From: Ditibartonella apihabitans
GTDB lineage: Bacteria; Pseudomonadota; Alphaproteobacteria; Rhizobiales; Rhizobiaceae
Direction of reading: 5' to 3'
Length of the DNA: 64,000 bases
NCBI RefSeq assembly: GCF_002007485.1
Contig: NZ_CP015820.1
Coordinates: forward strand, 1,240,001-1,304,000
Numbering within the stretch: position 1 is the first letter of the stretch; every line of letters begins with the position of its first letter. The translations under genes and the position numbers were made by a program. The notes under the pieces were generated by a model, which was given only the letters and a program-made list of their open reading frames with translations, did not search any database and was not told the DNA's origin. This document shows positions 29,850-40,296 of this stretch, piece after piece.

Positions 29850-31919
29850 ATGGCGAAGATCAAAATTAACGGAAAAGAGATCGAAGTACCGGATCACTAT
29901 ACGCTTCTTCAGGCTGCCGAGGCAGCGGGAGCCGAGGTTCCGCGTTTCTGCTTCCATGAGCGGTTATCGATCGCTGGTAACTGCCGCATGTGCCTTGTTG
30001 AAGTGAAGGGTGGTCCCCCCAAGCCGACAGCATCATGTGCAATGGGCGTGCGCGATTTGCGTCCTGGTCCCAATGGTGAGCCGCCGGAGATGTTTACCAA
30101 CACTCCGATGGTCAAAAAGGCACGTGAAGGTGTGATGGAATTCCTCCTCATCAATCACCCGCTTGACTGTCCGATTTGTGATCAGGGGGGTGAATGCGAC
30201 CTTCAGGATCAAGCAATGGCTTATGGTCACGATTTCTCGCGTTATACAGAAGACAAGCGTGCTGTTGAAAACAAGTATATCGGGCCATTGGTAAAGACGG
30301 TGATGAACCGTTGTATCCATTGTACAAGATGTGTGCGTTTTACAACGGAAGTAGCCGGAATATCGGAGCTTGGATTGATTGGACGTGGTGAAGACGCAGA
30401 GATTACCACTTATCTTCAGCAAGCCATGACATCTGAATTGCAAGGCAATGTCATTGACCTTTGCCCCGTTGGAGCTTTGACGTCGAAGCCTTATGCTTTC
30501 CACGCTCGTCCGTGGGAACTTACAAAGACTGAAACGATCGATGTGATGGATGCGTTGGGGAGTGCCATTCGCGTTGATACACGCGGGCGGGAAGTTATGC
30601 GTATCATGCCACGTGTCAACGACGATATTAACGAAGAATGGATTTCTGATAAAACGCGTTTTATCTGGGATGGTTTGCGCACCCAAAGACTTGATCGGCC
30701 ATATGTCCGGAAAGAAGGCAAATTGGTCGAAGCAAGCTGGGCAGAAGCATTCAGAGCTATCAAATCGGCCGTAGAATTTGCTTCGGCTGACAAGATCGGT
30801 GCTGTTGCCGGTGATTTTGCTACTGTAGAAGAGATGTATGCACTAAAAATGTTGCTGAAATCTCTTGGTTCTACCGCGGTGGATTGTCGGCAGGACGGGA
30901 GCTTCCCTTCGGCTGAAAACGGGCGTTCGTCCTATATGTTCAATCCTAAGATCATCGGAATTGAAGAAGCCGATGCGCTCTTGATTATCGGCTCCAATCC
31001 ACGCTTTGAAGCGGCGGTAATGAACGCAAGAATTCGCAAACGCGAACGTCAGGGGAATTTCCCGATCGGCGTTATCGGAGATAAATTGGAACTACGTTAT
31101 CCTTATACTTATCTCGGTGCAGGTGCCGATACTCTTGCACAAGTGGTCAACGGTAAAAACGAATTTTTTGAAGTTTTGAAAAAAGCGGAAAAACCGTTGA
31201 TTATCGTGGGGCAGGCCGCTTTGGTTGGAGAAACTGGCGAAGCCGTGTTGAAGTCGGTTGCCAAGCTTTGTGTTGAAGTCGGCGCACTCTCGGAGACATG
31301 GAACGGTTTGGGCGTTCTCCAAACAGCAGCGTCACGTGTAGGCGGGTTGGATATCGGTTTTTCTTCGCAGCTTGGTGCAGAAAACATTGTTCAAAACTCT
31401 GATGTATTGTTCCTTCTTGGAGCTGACGAAATCGATCTTGGTAAAAAAAGAGGATTTACCGTCTACATTGGTAGCCATGGAGACAATGGCGCACTCAATG
31501 CGGATGTCATTTTGCCAGCATCGGCCTATACCGAAAAATCCGGTATTTATGTCAATACAGAGGGGCGCGTTCAAATGACTGCACGTGCAGCCTTTGCACC
31601 GGGAGAAGCCAAAGAAGATTGGGCGATTATAAGGGCCCTGTCGGAAGTTTTGGGGCATAAGTTGCCGTTTGATACATTGGCAGAATTGCGCCGTAACTTG
31701 TTCGAAAATTTCCCGCATATGGCCAATATAAACGCAGTTAAAACCGGGGATATCAAAGACATTGAAAAGCTCGGTTCGCAGACTGCCAAACTTGGCAAGC
31801 AAACCTTTTCTTCTTTGATAAAAGACTTCTATTTGACAAACCCGATTGCCCGTGCGTCGGCTGTAATGGCTGAATGTTCAGCCCTTGCAAAAGCCCGACT
31901 GACAGAAGCGGCAGAATGA
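29850..31919 (+). CDS. nuoG: NADH-quinone oxidoreductase subunit G
   Basis: 75-kDa-type subunit that conducts electrons through several clusters. 689 residues, the short alphaproteobacterial/mitochondrial-like form. Ligands are visible for the 2Fe-2S cluster (RFCFHERLSIAGNCRMC and KPTASC), the His-Cys 4Fe-4S cluster (HPLDCPICDQGGECDLQ) and the next 4Fe-4S (CIHCTRCVRF, later DLCPVGALTSKP). The remainder is a molybdopterin-oxidoreductase-like domain without cofactor. I do not see the extra N7 cysteine motif. 66 bases after nuoF. Confidence 0.97.
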   Translation: MAKIKINGKEIEVPDHYTLLQAAEAAGAEVPRFCFHERLSIAGNCRMCLVEVKGGPPKPTASCAMGVRDLRPGPNGEPPEMFTNTPMVKKAREGVMEFLLINHPLDCPICDQGGECDLQDQAMAYGHDFSRYTEDKRAVENKYIGPLVKTVMNRCIHCTRCVRFTTEVAGISELGLIGRGEDAEITTYLQQAMTSELQGNVIDLCPVGALTSKPYAFHARPWELTKTETIDVMDALGSAIRVDTRGREVMRIMPRVNDDINEEWISDKTRFIWDGLRTQRLDRPYVRKEGKLVEASWAEAFRAIKSAVEFASADKIGAVAGDFATVEEMYALKMLLKSLGSTAVDCRQDGSFPSAENGRSSYMFNPKIIGIEEADALLIIGSNPRFEAAVMNARIRKRERQGNFPIGVIGDKLELRYPYTYLGAGADTLAQVVNGKNEFFEVLKKAEKPLIIVGQAALVGETGEAVLKSVAKLCVEVGALSETWNGLGVLQTAASRVGGLDIGFSSQLGAENIVQNSDVLFLLGADEIDLGKKRGFTVYIGSHGDNGALNADVILPASAYTEKSGIYVNTEGRVQMTARAAFAPGEAKEDWAIIRALSEVLGHKLPFDTLAELRRNLFENFPHMANINAVKTGDIKDIEKLGSQTAKLGKQTFSSLIKDFYLTNPIARASAVMAECSALAKARLTEAAE

Positions 31920-31943
31920 AGGTAGAGAGGAAAAATAAAGACG

Positions 31944-32984
31944 ATGGGTGATTTCTTTATGACCTGGCTGCTTCCCCTGCTGATTATCGTCGGCAAAGCG
32001 GTACTGCTTTTGGTAGTTTTGTTGATTATTATCGCATATCTGCTTTATGCCGATAGAAAGATTTGGGCCGCCGTTCAATTGCGGCGTGGGCCAAATGTTG
32101 TAGGGCCTTGGGGCTTGTTCCAATCTTTTGCGGATTTGATCAAATTCGTTGTTAAAGAACCGATCATTCCGGCAGGAGCAAATAAGGGCGTGTTTTTGCT
32201 CGCGCCGTTTATTTCTTCTACATTGGCGTTATCGGCATGGGCTGTTGTGCCCGTGAGTGAAGGTTGGGCAGTTGCAAGCATCAATATCGGACTACTTTAT
32301 ATTCTCGCTATATCTTCACTTGAAGTTTATGGCGTGATCATGGGGGGATGGGCTTCCAACTCGAAATATCCTTTCTTGGGTGCTCTACGTTCTACCGCCC
32401 AAATGGTCTCTTATGAAGTTTCGATAGGTTTCGTTCTGGTAACTGTTATTCTGGTGAGCGGTTCGCTTGACCTGACAACAATTGTTAATGGACAGAAAGC
32501 GGGGCTGGGTACAAATATCGGACTGCCATTCAATACGTTCCTTGATTGGAATTGGTTGGCGCTATTTCCGATGTTTATCATCTTCTTTATTTCTGCCTTA
32601 GCCGAAACAAATCGTCCACCGTTCGATTTGGTAGAAGCGGAATCCGAGCTTGTTGCCGGCCATATGATTGAATATTCTTCAACGCCTTACATGTTGTTTT
32701 TCCTTGGGGAATATGTCGCAATCGTCCTTATGTGCGCGCTGACAACCATTCTTTTCATGGGTGGATGGCTACCGCCTCTCGATGTCTGGTGGCTTAACTG
32801 GGTGCCCGGGATTATCTGGTTTGTGCTCAAAGTATGCTTTGTTTTCTTCTGGTTTGCCATGGTGAAAGCATTCGTTCCTCGCTACCGCTATGACCAGCTA
32901 ATGAGATTGGGTTGGAAGGTATTCCTGCCTATTTCACTCGCAATGGTTGTTATTACGGCAGCTTATTTGAAACTTGTAAGTTGA
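31944..32984 (+). CDS. nuoH: NADH-quinone oxidoreductase subunit H
   Basis: Membrane subunit bridging the peripheral arm and the proton-pumping arm, part of the quinone entry channel. 346 residues with about eight hydrophobic helices. Family motifs are [22 protein letters not shown] near the N-terminus (note the RRGPNVVG), [20 protein letters not shown] in the middle loop (acidic quinone-channel loop) and [13 protein letters not shown] near the C-terminus. Start ATG at 31944; the alternate internal ATG six codons on is also possible. Confidence 0.97.
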   Translation: MGDFFMTWLLPLLIIVGKAVLLLVVLLIIIAYLLYADRKIWAAVQLRRGPNVVGPWGLFQSFADLIKFVVKEPIIPAGANKGVFLLAPFISSTLALSAWAVVPVSEGWAVASINIGLLYILAISSLEVYGVIMGGWASNSKYPFLGALRSTAQMVSYEVSIGFVLVTVILVSGSLDLTTIVNGQKAGLGTNIGLPFNTFLDWNWLALFPMFIIFFISALAETNRPPFDLVEAESELVAGHMIEYSSTPYMLFFLGEYVAIVLMCALTTILFMGGWLPPLDVWWLNWVPGIIWFVLKVCFVFFWFAMVKAFVPRYRYDQLMRLGWKVFLPISLAMVVITAAYLKLVS

Positions 32985-32995
32985 AGGTGAAGAAT

Positions 32996-33487
32996 ATGTC
33001 TGGTCTTTTTAGAGCTGCCAAGTCACTTCTTCTGTTAGAGTTCTGGAGTGCGTTTTGGCTGTCGATGCGCCAGTTTGTCGCTCCAAAACCGACGATCAAC
33101 TATCCTTATGAGAAGGGAGTTGTCTCTCCCCGCTTTCGTGGTGAACACGCATTGCGCCGTTATCCGAATGGCGAGGAACGTTGTATAGCATGTAAACTAT
33201 GCGAGGCTATTTGTCCGGCACAAGCTATTACCATCGAAGCAGGACCTCGTCGTAATGACGGCACCCGTCGGACGGTTCGTTACGACATTGATATGGTTAA
33301 ATGTATTTATTGTGGCTTTTGTCAGGAAGCCTGTCCGGTTGAAGCAATTGTTGAAGGTCCGAACTTCGAGTTTGCTACCGAAACACGGGAGGAACTTTAT
33401 TATGACAAAGAAAAACTGCTTTCGAACGGAGACCGTTGGGAACGTGAAATAGCACGAAATATTGCTATGGATGCACCTTATCGGTGA
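32996..33487 (+). CDS. nuoI: NADH-quinone oxidoreductase subunit I
   Basis: TYKY-type ferredoxin subunit carrying clusters N6a and N6b. The ATG at 32996, preceded by AAGGTGAAG, gives 163 residues. Two complete 4Fe-4S motifs are visible: [15 protein letters not shown] and [15 protein letters not shown], each C-x2-C-x2-C-x3-C-P. The N-terminal amphipathic helix ([17 protein letters not shown]) attaches it to the membrane surface. The open frame extends upstream into nuoH but that is not coding. A 96-base spacer precedes nuoJ. Confidence 0.97.
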   Translation: MSGLFRAAKSLLLLEFWSAFWLSMRQFVAPKPTINYPYEKGVVSPRFRGEHALRRYPNGEERCIACKLCEAICPAQAITIEAGPRRNDGTRRTVRYDIDMVKCIYCGFCQEACPVEAIVEGPNFEFATETREELYYDKEKLLSNGDRWEREIARNIAMDAPYR

Positions 33488-33583
33488 GTTTAGAGAAATC
33501 GTGTGGTCGCGTTTATTGACGCGGCAGAAGATAAATCGGCGTAATTTTTTGCGTCATCGTTTGGTTTAACTTAGGGGAAACCA

Positions 33584-34204
33584 ATGTTAACAGGTATAGC
33601 AGCGGCATTCTTTTATTTGTTCGCTTTCATTATGCTGGCTAGCGCAGTTATGGTTGTTGCCGCGCGTAATCCGGTGCATTCGGTGTTGTTTCTTATTCTT
33701 GCGTTCTTTAACGCGGCAGCATTGTTCATTTTAACCGGAGCAGAATTTCTGGGCCTCATCTTATTGGTTGTTTATGTCGGCGCGGTCGCTGTGTTGTTCT
33801 TGTTCGTCGTGATGATGCTTGATGTCGATTTCGCCGAATTGAAAAGTGGCGCGTTGAAATATGCTCCCATCGGCGCTCTTGTCGGAATAATTATAGCTGT
33901 AGAACTTATTGTCGTTTTTGGAAGTTCGTATTTCTCTCCAACATTGGCAGAACATGTTACCGAGCCAATGCCAAGTCTGGCACAGCGTACAAATACACAG
34001 GCATTGGGTGACATTCTCTACACTGATTATGTTTTCTACTTCCAGCTCGCCGGCTTGGTATTGCTGGTGGCGATGATTGGGGCGATCGTTTTGACATTGC
34101 AACATCGTGCAGGCGTAAAAAGGCAATCAATCTCGAAACAGGTTGCCAGAATGCCTGAAGACACGATGGAAATTAAAAAAGTTGAATCTGGTAAGGGTAT
34201 TTAA
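33584..34204 (+). CDS. nuoJ: NADH-quinone oxidoreductase subunit J
   Basis: Membrane subunit with five hydrophobic helices, including the pi-bulge-type helix 3 motif [20 protein letters not shown] that links proton channels. 206 residues. The cytoplasmic tail after the last helix is charged ([17 protein letters not shown]). GGGGAAACC precedes the ATG. nuoK begins 13 bases after the stop. Confidence 0.95.
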   Translation: MLTGIAAAFFYLFAFIMLASAVMVVAARNPVHSVLFLILAFFNAAALFILTGAEFLGLILLVVYVGAVAVLFLFVVMMLDVDFAELKSGALKYAPIGALVGIIIAVELIVVFGSSYFSPTLAEHVTEPMPSLAQRTNTQALGDILYTDYVFYFQLAGLVLLVAMIGAIVLTLQHRAGVKRQSISKQVARMPEDTMEIKKVESGKGI

Positions 34205-34217
34205 CGGGAAGAATAAT

Positions 34218-34526
34218 ATGCACATTGAAATTGCTCACTATCTGACCGTTTCTGCATTGTTGTTCACAATTGGTGTCTTTGGCATTTTTCTGAACAGAAA
34301 AAACGTCATTATTATACTGATGTCGATTGAGCTCATATTGCTTTCAGTCAATTTAAATTTTGTGGCCTTTTCTTCGGTCTTGCACGATCTCGTAGGGCAA
34401 GTATTCGCGCTCTTTGTGTTGACCGTTGCTGCAGCAGAAGCTGCAATCGGCTTGGCTATTCTGGTTGTGTTCTATCGTAATCGCGGTTCGATTGCGGTCG
34501 AAGATGTTAACGTGATGAAAGGCTGA
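34218..34526 (+). CDS. nuoK: NADH-quinone oxidoreductase subunit K
   Basis: Small antiporter-related membrane subunit (homologous to MrpC). The ATG at 34218, after GGGAAGAAT, gives 102 residues with three helices. The conserved glutamates needed for proton transfer are present in [18 protein letters not shown] (helix 2) and [17 protein letters not shown] (helix 3). The frame extends upstream into nuoJ but those residues are out of family. Confidence 0.96.
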   Translation: MHIEIAHYLTVSALLFTIGVFGIFLNRKNVIIILMSIELILLSVNLNFVAFSSVLHDLVGQVFALFVLTVAAAEAAIGLAILVVFYRNRGSIAVEDVNVMKG

Positions 34527-34532
34527 CGCGTT

Positions 34533-36497
34533 ATGTTTTACGCTATTGTCTTCCTACCTATTTTAGGCTTTTTTATTGCCGGATTGGGTGGAAAAACGCT
34601 GGGAGCCCGCGCCGCCGAACTGGTGACCTGTACCTTTATGGTAATTGTCGCTGTTCTTTCATGGATAGCATTTTTCGATATTGCTATTGGAAGCGGGCAA
34701 ACTGTTGATGTTCCAATATTCCATTGGATTAGAGTGGGAGGCTTGCAATTTGATTGGGCTTTGCACATCGATGCTCTAACGGCGGTGATGCTGATCGTTG
34801 TCAACACAGTTTCTGCATTGGTTCATATTTATTCTATCGGCTATATGCATAACGATCCGTCGCGACCAAGATTCTTTGCTTACCTGTCGTTTTTTACATT
34901 CATGATGTTGATGCTGGTCACATCGAACAATCTGGTTCAACTCTTCTTCGGATGGGAAGGTGTCGGTCTGGCATCATATCTGTTGATCGGTTTTTGGTAT
35001 CAACGTCCTTCGGCATGTGCTGCGGCAATCAAAGCGTTCGTCGTAAACCGGGTAGGGGACTTCGGATTCCTGATAGGTGTATTCAGCGTTTTCGTTCTGT
35101 TCAAATCGGTCAGTTTCAATACGATTTTTTCACGAGCCGCTGATCCGAGTTTCGTTGAACAAATGACTTTCCTCAGCTGGCAAGTTGATGGCAACAAAGC
35201 AATAACAGTTGCATGTCTATTTCTCTTTGTCGGTGCAATGGCCAAGTCGGCACAATTCTTCCTGCATACATGGTTGCCTGATGCTATGGAGGGGCCAACA
35301 CCGGTTTCGGCGCTTATTCACGCCGCTACGATGGTTACCGCCGGCATATTCATGGTTACGCGTATGTCGCCGATTTTCGAGCTTGCTCCGACCGCTCAGA
35401 CAGTTATTGTGATTATCGGCGCGACAACCGCATTTTTTGCCGCCACTGTCGGTTTGGTACAAAACGATATCAAGCGTGTCATTGCTTATTCTACCTGTTC
35501 TCAATTGGGTTATATGTTTGTGGCACTTGGTGTCGGTGCTTACAGTGCTGGTGTCTTCCATTTGTTCACTCACGCATTTTTCAAAGCATTGCTCTTTCTC
35601 GGTGCAGGTTCGGTCATTCACGCAGTTTCTGACGAACAAGATATGCGGAAAATGGGTGGTTTGCGTAAGTTTATTCCGACTACCTATTGGATGATGATTA
35701 TCGGAACGCTCGCTTTGACCGGTGTCGGTATCCCAGGAACGGTCTTCGGTACAGCCGGCTTCTTCTCAAAAGATGGTATTATTGAATCGGCATTTGCTTC
35801 TCATAATGTCGCTAGCGGCTATGCATTCTGGTTGCTTGTTATCGCTGCGTTGTTTACGAGCTTCTATTCGTGGCGTCTGATTTTCCTGACATTCCACGGC
35901 AAGCCACGTGCAACAGCAGACATTATGCACCATGTGCATGAATCGGGATCGGTGATGATCGTGCCGTTGATTGTTTTGGCGATCGGTGCAGTTTTTGCCG
36001 GTGTTATTTTCCAGCCATATTTTTCCGGCGAGTTATACGATGCTTTTTGGAAAGGCGCGATATTTACCGGTGCTGAAAATCATATCCTTCATGACGCTCA
36101 TGGCGTTCCGGTATGGGTGAAATGGTCGCCATTCGTAGTAATGGTTGTCGGGTTTGTATTGGCATATCTCTTTTACATTGTTGGAACTGCCATTCCAAAG
36201 GCATTGGCCAATGCATTTCCCTTCCTTTACCGTTTTCTACTCAACAAATGGTATTTTGATGAACTTTATAACGTAGTGTTTGTCCGCTCGGCTTTTGTAA
36301 TTGGTCGCTTCTTCTGGAAGGTGGGAGACGGAAAGATTATTGATGGCCTTGGCCCGAATGGCGTTGCGGCCCGCGTTGTAGACATAACCAATAAGGTGGT
36401 TCGTATGCAGACTGGGTATCTGTATCATTACGCATTCGCGATGCTGATCGGTATCGCTGCGCTCATCACCTGGATGATGATCGGGAGCTTAAACTGA
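34533..36497 (+). CDS. nuoL: NADH-quinone oxidoreductase subunit L
   Basis: Largest antiporter-like proton-pumping subunit with the long lateral helix. 654 residues, about 16 hydrophobic segments. Typical motifs include [18 protein letters not shown] with the key glutamate, [32 protein letters not shown] with the broken-helix and lysine region (noted here as [19 protein letters not shown]), and [15 protein letters not shown]. The C-terminal part carries the lateral helix and final anchor. The stop overlaps the nuoM start by one base. Confidence 0.97.
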   Translation: MFYAIVFLPILGFFIAGLGGKTLGARAAELVTCTFMVIVAVLSWIAFFDIAIGSGQTVDVPIFHWIRVGGLQFDWALHIDALTAVMLIVVNTVSALVHIYSIGYMHNDPSRPRFFAYLSFFTFMMLMLVTSNNLVQLFFGWEGVGLASYLLIGFWYQRPSACAAAIKAFVVNRVGDFGFLIGVFSVFVLFKSVSFNTIFSRAADPSFVEQMTFLSWQVDGNKAITVACLFLFVGAMAKSAQFFLHTWLPDAMEGPTPVSALIHAATMVTAGIFMVTRMSPIFELAPTAQTVIVIIGATTAFFAATVGLVQNDIKRVIAYSTCSQLGYMFVALGVGAYSAGVFHLFTHAFFKALLFLGAGSVIHAVSDEQDMRKMGGLRKFIPTTYWMMIIGTLALTGVGIPGTVFGTAGFFSKDGIIESAFASHNVASGYAFWLLVIAALFTSFYSWRLIFLTFHGKPRATADIMHHVHESGSVMIVPLIVLAIGAVFAGVIFQPYFSGELYDAFWKGAIFTGAENHILHDAHGVPVWVKWSPFVVMVVGFVLAYLFYIVGTAIPKALANAFPFLYRFLLNKWYFDELYNVVFVRSAFVIGRFFWKVGDGKIIDGLGPNGVAARVVDITNKVVRMQTGYLYHYAFAMLIGIAALITWMMIGSLN

Positions 36498-37966
36498 TGA
36501 CCGACTGGCCTATTCTTTCTACGGTCACATTTTTGCCGCTTGTTGGCGTTGTTCTGATCCTTTTGATCAAGGACGATGGTGAAACAGCAAAACGCAATAT
36601 TCGTAATGTGGCACTTTTTACGACTTTGTTCGTATTTGTATTGTCCCTCATCATCTGGGCTGGATTTGATAACAATAACTCCGGATTCCAGATGGAAGAG
36701 CGGATCGGTTGGCTTGGTGGTGGCATAAACTACCATATGGGCGTTGACGGAATTTCGGTTTTGTTCGTTGTCCTTTCCGGTTTTCTTATGCCGCTTTGCG
36801 TTCTGGCAAGCTGGGAAACAGTTAAAGACCGTTTAAAAGCTTATATGATTGCATTTCTTCTTCTTGAAGTTGCGGTTATTGGCGTTTTCTGCGCTCTTGA
36901 TGCTGTCTTGTTCTACGTATTCTTCGAGGGAAGCCTGATACCGATGTTCATTATCATCGGTGTCTGGGGCGGTCCGCGGCGCGTCTATGCAAGCTTGAAG
37001 TTCTTCTTGTATACATTTTTGGGATCGGTGCTCATGCTGGTCGCCATTATGGTGATGTTCTGGCAAGCTGGTACACTCGATATTCCGACGCTTCTGCACT
37101 ATAAATTTCCAGCTCATATGCAATTCTGGTTATGGTTCGCATTCTTTGCATCTTTCGCTGTAAAAATGCCAATGTGGCCGGTTCACACATGGTTGCCGGA
37201 TGCCCACGTTGAAGCTCCTACAGCCGGATCGGTAATTTTGGCCGGTATCCTGTTGAAGCTGGGCGGTTACGGTTTCATACGTTTTTCATTGCCAATGTTT
37301 CCGGTTGCTTCGGCCGATCTGGCGCCCTTTGTTTTCACTTTGTCATTGATAGCTATTATTTATACTTCTCTGGTTGCACTCGTTCAGGAAGATATGAAAA
37401 AGCTGATTGCCTATTCGTCTGTCGCCCATATGGGATATGTGACAATGGGTATTTTTGCGGCCAATGAACAAGGTATTCAAGGCGCGATCTATCAGATGCT
37501 ATCTCATGGTATCGTTTCCGCTGCTCTGTTCCTGTGTGTCGGTGTTATTTACGACAGGCTCCATACCAGAGAGATTGCAGCATTTGGTGGTCTTGCTAAC
37601 AATATGCCGAAATATGCTGTTGCTTTCATGGTTTTCACAATGGCTAATATAGCTCTTCCCGGTACATCGGGATTCCTCGGTGAATTCCTGACCTTGATCG
37701 GCGTATTTCAGGTCAATAGCTGGGTTGCTATCATTGCTACGACCGGCGTTATTTTGTCTGCGTCTTATGCGCTTTATCTTTACCGCCGTGTTATCTTTGG
37801 AAAACTCGACAAGGAAAGTTTGAAGGCTCTTCTTGATTTGTCACCGCGGGAGAAATTCATCTTATATCCGATGATTGTTCTTACCGTATTTTTCGGTTTC
37901 TATCCGACGCCGGTTCTCAATACTACGGCTGCGGCAGTAGAAGCTCTTGTTAACCAGCTGCACTAA
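36497..37966 (+). CDS. nuoM: NADH-quinone oxidoreductase subunit M
   Basis: Second antiporter-like proton-pumping subunit, 489 residues with about 14 helices. Recognisable motifs are the [15 protein letters not shown] stretch, [18 protein letters not shown] with the key glutamate, and [22 protein letters not shown] with the central lysine/proline helix break. Coupled to nuoL by a one-base overlap and followed by nuoN after 14 bases. Confidence 0.97.
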   Translation: MTDWPILSTVTFLPLVGVVLILLIKDDGETAKRNIRNVALFTTLFVFVLSLIIWAGFDNNNSGFQMEERIGWLGGGINYHMGVDGISVLFVVLSGFLMPLCVLASWETVKDRLKAYMIAFLLLEVAVIGVFCALDAVLFYVFFEGSLIPMFIIIGVWGGPRRVYASLKFFLYTFLGSVLMLVAIMVMFWQAGTLDIPTLLHYKFPAHMQFWLWFAFFASFAVKMPMWPVHTWLPDAHVEAPTAGSVILAGILLKLGGYGFIRFSLPMFPVASADLAPFVFTLSLIAIIYTSLVALVQEDMKKLIAYSSVAHMGYVTMGIFAANEQGIQGAIYQMLSHGIVSAALFLCVGVIYDRLHTREIAAFGGLANNMPKYAVAFMVFTMANIALPGTSGFLGEFLTLIGVFQVNSWVAIIATTGVILSASYALYLYRRVIFGKLDKESLKALLDLSPREKFILYPMIVLTVFFGFYPTPVLNTTAAAVEALVNQLH

Positions 37967-37980
37967 AGAGGCGAAGGTCC

Positions 37981-39438
37981 ATGCATACTGATTTAATGGC
38001 TCAATTGCCGCTGATATTTCCCGAACTCCTCATTGTTATAGGAGCTTTGGTGCTGCTTTTGATCGGTGTATATTCCGGCGCACGTTCCTATGTAACGATC
38101 ACCGGCTTATCCATTGCACTTTTAATCGCGACAATTTTTGTAATAATTCTGTCACCGAAAGATAGCGCATTTGCTACCAATGCTCTTATCATTGATGATT
38201 TTGCCCGGTTCATGAAAGTTCTCATGCTCGCCGGCGCAATATTTACCTTGATTATGTCGGTCGGATTTGCTCGTTCGGATAAGCTTGCCAAATTTGAATA
38301 TCCAATTCTGATGCTTTTTGCCGTTCTCGGCATGATGCTCATGATTTCAGCCGGAAATATGCTCACACTTTATATGGGCTTGGAACTTCATTCCTTGGCT
38401 CTTTATGTGCTTGCTGCTTTCAATCGGGATAACGTAAAATCATCGGAAGCCGGATTGAAATATTTTGTGCTCGGCGCTTTGTCTTCAGGCATGCTTCTTT
38501 ATGGAATTAGTTTGATTTATGGCTTTACCGGTCAAATCGGTTTTCATGAATTGGCATCGGTTCTTAATGGTCAGGTTCCGCAGCTCGGTATCATTTTCGG
38601 CATTGTCTTTGTCCTTGCAGGTCTTGCGTTCAAAATTTCGGTCGTTCCGTTTCATATGTGGACACCCGATGTTTATGAAGGTGCTCCGACTCCAATTACA
38701 GCATTTTTTGCGAGTGCTCCGAAAGTTGCAGCCATGGCACTTATTATTCGTGTCATTGTTGAAGCTTTTCTTCCACTATCGGGTATGCACGGCGCTCTGG
38801 CTGCTTGGCAGCAGATTCTGGTTTTCATGTCGATTGCTTCTATGGTTTTGGGGGCATTCGCCGCGATCGGCCAGACAAACATAAAACGGCTTATGGCTTA
38901 TTCATCAATCAGCCATATGGGTTATGCGCTTGTTGGTCTTTCCGCCGGAACATCATTCGGCATTACCGGAGTGATCCTTTATATGACGGTTTACGTCGCA
39001 ATGATTTTGGGGTCTTTTGCATTCATCCTCGGAATGCGGACACGTGATGGCAATGTAGAAAATATCTATGATCTCGCAGGATTAGCAAAAAGCAGACCAT
39101 TTATGGCGTCGATAATGACAATTATGTTATTTTCTTTGGCAAGCGTTCCGCCAATGGCCGGCTTCTTTGCCAAATGGTACGCTTTTTCTGCCGCAGTTTA
39201 TGCCGGATTGGTACCGCTTGTGGTTGTTGGTATGATCGCCTCGGTTATCAGTGCTTTTTATTACCTTCGTGTGATAAAAATTATGTGGTTCGATGAAGCC
39301 CAGCAATCGCTCTTTCTGCCACTCACAGGTGAGCTGAAGTTCGTATTGACCATTAGCGGCATTTTTGTTTTGTTTTATGTGTTCTTTGGCAGTTGTCTCT
39401 TTCAATTGGCAGAGAAGGCTGCTGCATCACTCTTCTGA
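37981..39438 (+). CDS. nuoN: NADH-quinone oxidoreductase subunit N
   Basis: Third antiporter-like proton-pumping subunit, 485 residues with about 14 helices. Motifs include YMGLELHSLALYVLAAF with the conserved glutamate, LGALSSGMLLYGISLIYGFTG and FKISVVPFHMWTPDVYEGAP. GAGGCGAAGG just ahead of the ATG serves as ribosome-binding site. Last gene of the complex I set; birA starts 5 bases after its stop, so the transcript probably continues. Confidence 0.97.
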   Translation: MHTDLMAQLPLIFPELLIVIGALVLLLIGVYSGARSYVTITGLSIALLIATIFVIILSPKDSAFATNALIIDDFARFMKVLMLAGAIFTLIMSVGFARSDKLAKFEYPILMLFAVLGMMLMISAGNMLTLYMGLELHSLALYVLAAFNRDNVKSSEAGLKYFVLGALSSGMLLYGISLIYGFTGQIGFHELASVLNGQVPQLGIIFGIVFVLAGLAFKISVVPFHMWTPDVYEGAPTPITAFFASAPKVAAMALIIRVIVEAFLPLSGMHGALAAWQQILVFMSIASMVLGAFAAIGQTNIKRLMAYSSISHMGYALVGLSAGTSFGITGVILYMTVYVAMILGSFAFILGMRTRDGNVENIYDLAGLAKSRPFMASIMTIMLFSLASVPPMAGFFAKWYAFSAAVYAGLVPLVVVGMIASVISAFYYLRVIKIMWFDEAQQSLFLPLTGELKFVLTISGIFVLFYVFFGSCLFQLAEKAAASLF

Positions 39439-39443
39439 GCGAG

Positions 39444-40241
39444 ATGGATTTTTCACTTTCTCTTCTTGCTCAGGAACATCATTATAAGCTGGAGTCCTAC
39501 GTGAGCGTGGACTCCACCAATCGCGTTGCTTTGGCACAAGCTCATGAAGGCAAGGATCGACTTTGGGTCGTTGCCGAAGAACAAACTTCGGGAAGGGCCC
39601 GACGCGGGCGCCAATGGAATAGCCCGAAAGGTGATCTTTATTCGAGCCTTCTTTTAACCCGGAATATCAATCCCATGAATGCTGCGCAGTTGGGTTTTGT
39701 TGCCGGTGTTTCTCTTGCCGATGCAGTAACAGCTTTTTTGAGAAAAAATGGAATTACCGAGGATGTTATTCGCCTTAAATGGCCAAACGACATGCTGTTA
39801 AAGGGCGCAAAAGCTTCCGGAATATTGCTTGAACTGGAGCGGATGAGCGAAAACAGTTATGCATTGGTGATTGGCATCGGTGTTAATATTATTCACCCGT
39901 TTCGAGACGCTCCTTATCCGACTGAAGCACTCATAAACATGGGAATAGCCGTTGATAGTGCAACAATTTTCAAGTTACTTAGTGAATATTGGGCGTTGAA
40001 TTATGATTTGTTTCTTTCTCCCGAAGGACCGGAAATCATTAGAAAAAAATGGCTCGATTATGCTGCCCATCTTGGCGAAGAGCTGACAATCACCGGTAAT
40101 AATCAAACGATCTCGGGAATCTTTTCAGGCCTCGACGACAAATTCAATTGCATTATTACCAATGATCGAGGTGATGAAATAACGGTTTCCGCGGGCGACG
40201 TACATTTCGGTAACGTTGCATCTTCAAGTGCAGGTCGATAA
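39444..40241 (+). CDS. birA: Biotin-[acetyl-CoA-carboxylase] ligase (no DNA-binding domain)
   Basis: Attaches biotin to the carboxyl carrier protein of acetyl-CoA carboxylase. The ATG at 39444 gives 265 residues. Present are VDSTNRVAL, the biotinyl-AMP motif EEQTSGRARRGRQW (GRARRG in place of the commoner GRGRRG), the lysine motif LKWPNDMLLKGAKASGILLE and the C-terminal SH3-like domain. There is no N-terminal helix-turn-helix, so it is the monofunctional class that does not repress bio genes. The nuoN-birA-rnj order is typical for Hyphomicrobiales. Confidence 0.94.
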   Translation: MDFSLSLLAQEHHYKLESYVSVDSTNRVALAQAHEGKDRLWVVAEEQTSGRARRGRQWNSPKGDLYSSLLLTRNINPMNAAQLGFVAGVSLADAVTAFLRKNGITEDVIRLKWPNDMLLKGAKASGILLELERMSENSYALVIGIGVNIIHPFRDAPYPTEALINMGIAVDSATIFKLLSEYWALNYDLFLSPEGPEIIRKKWLDYAAHLGEELTITGNNQTISGIFSGLDDKFNCIITNDRGDEITVSAGDVHFGNVASSSAGR

Positions 40242-40296
40242 AAGAATTAAATTCAGACAATTACGGCCCTAAAAGTCGTTTATCAGGGAGTCTTTA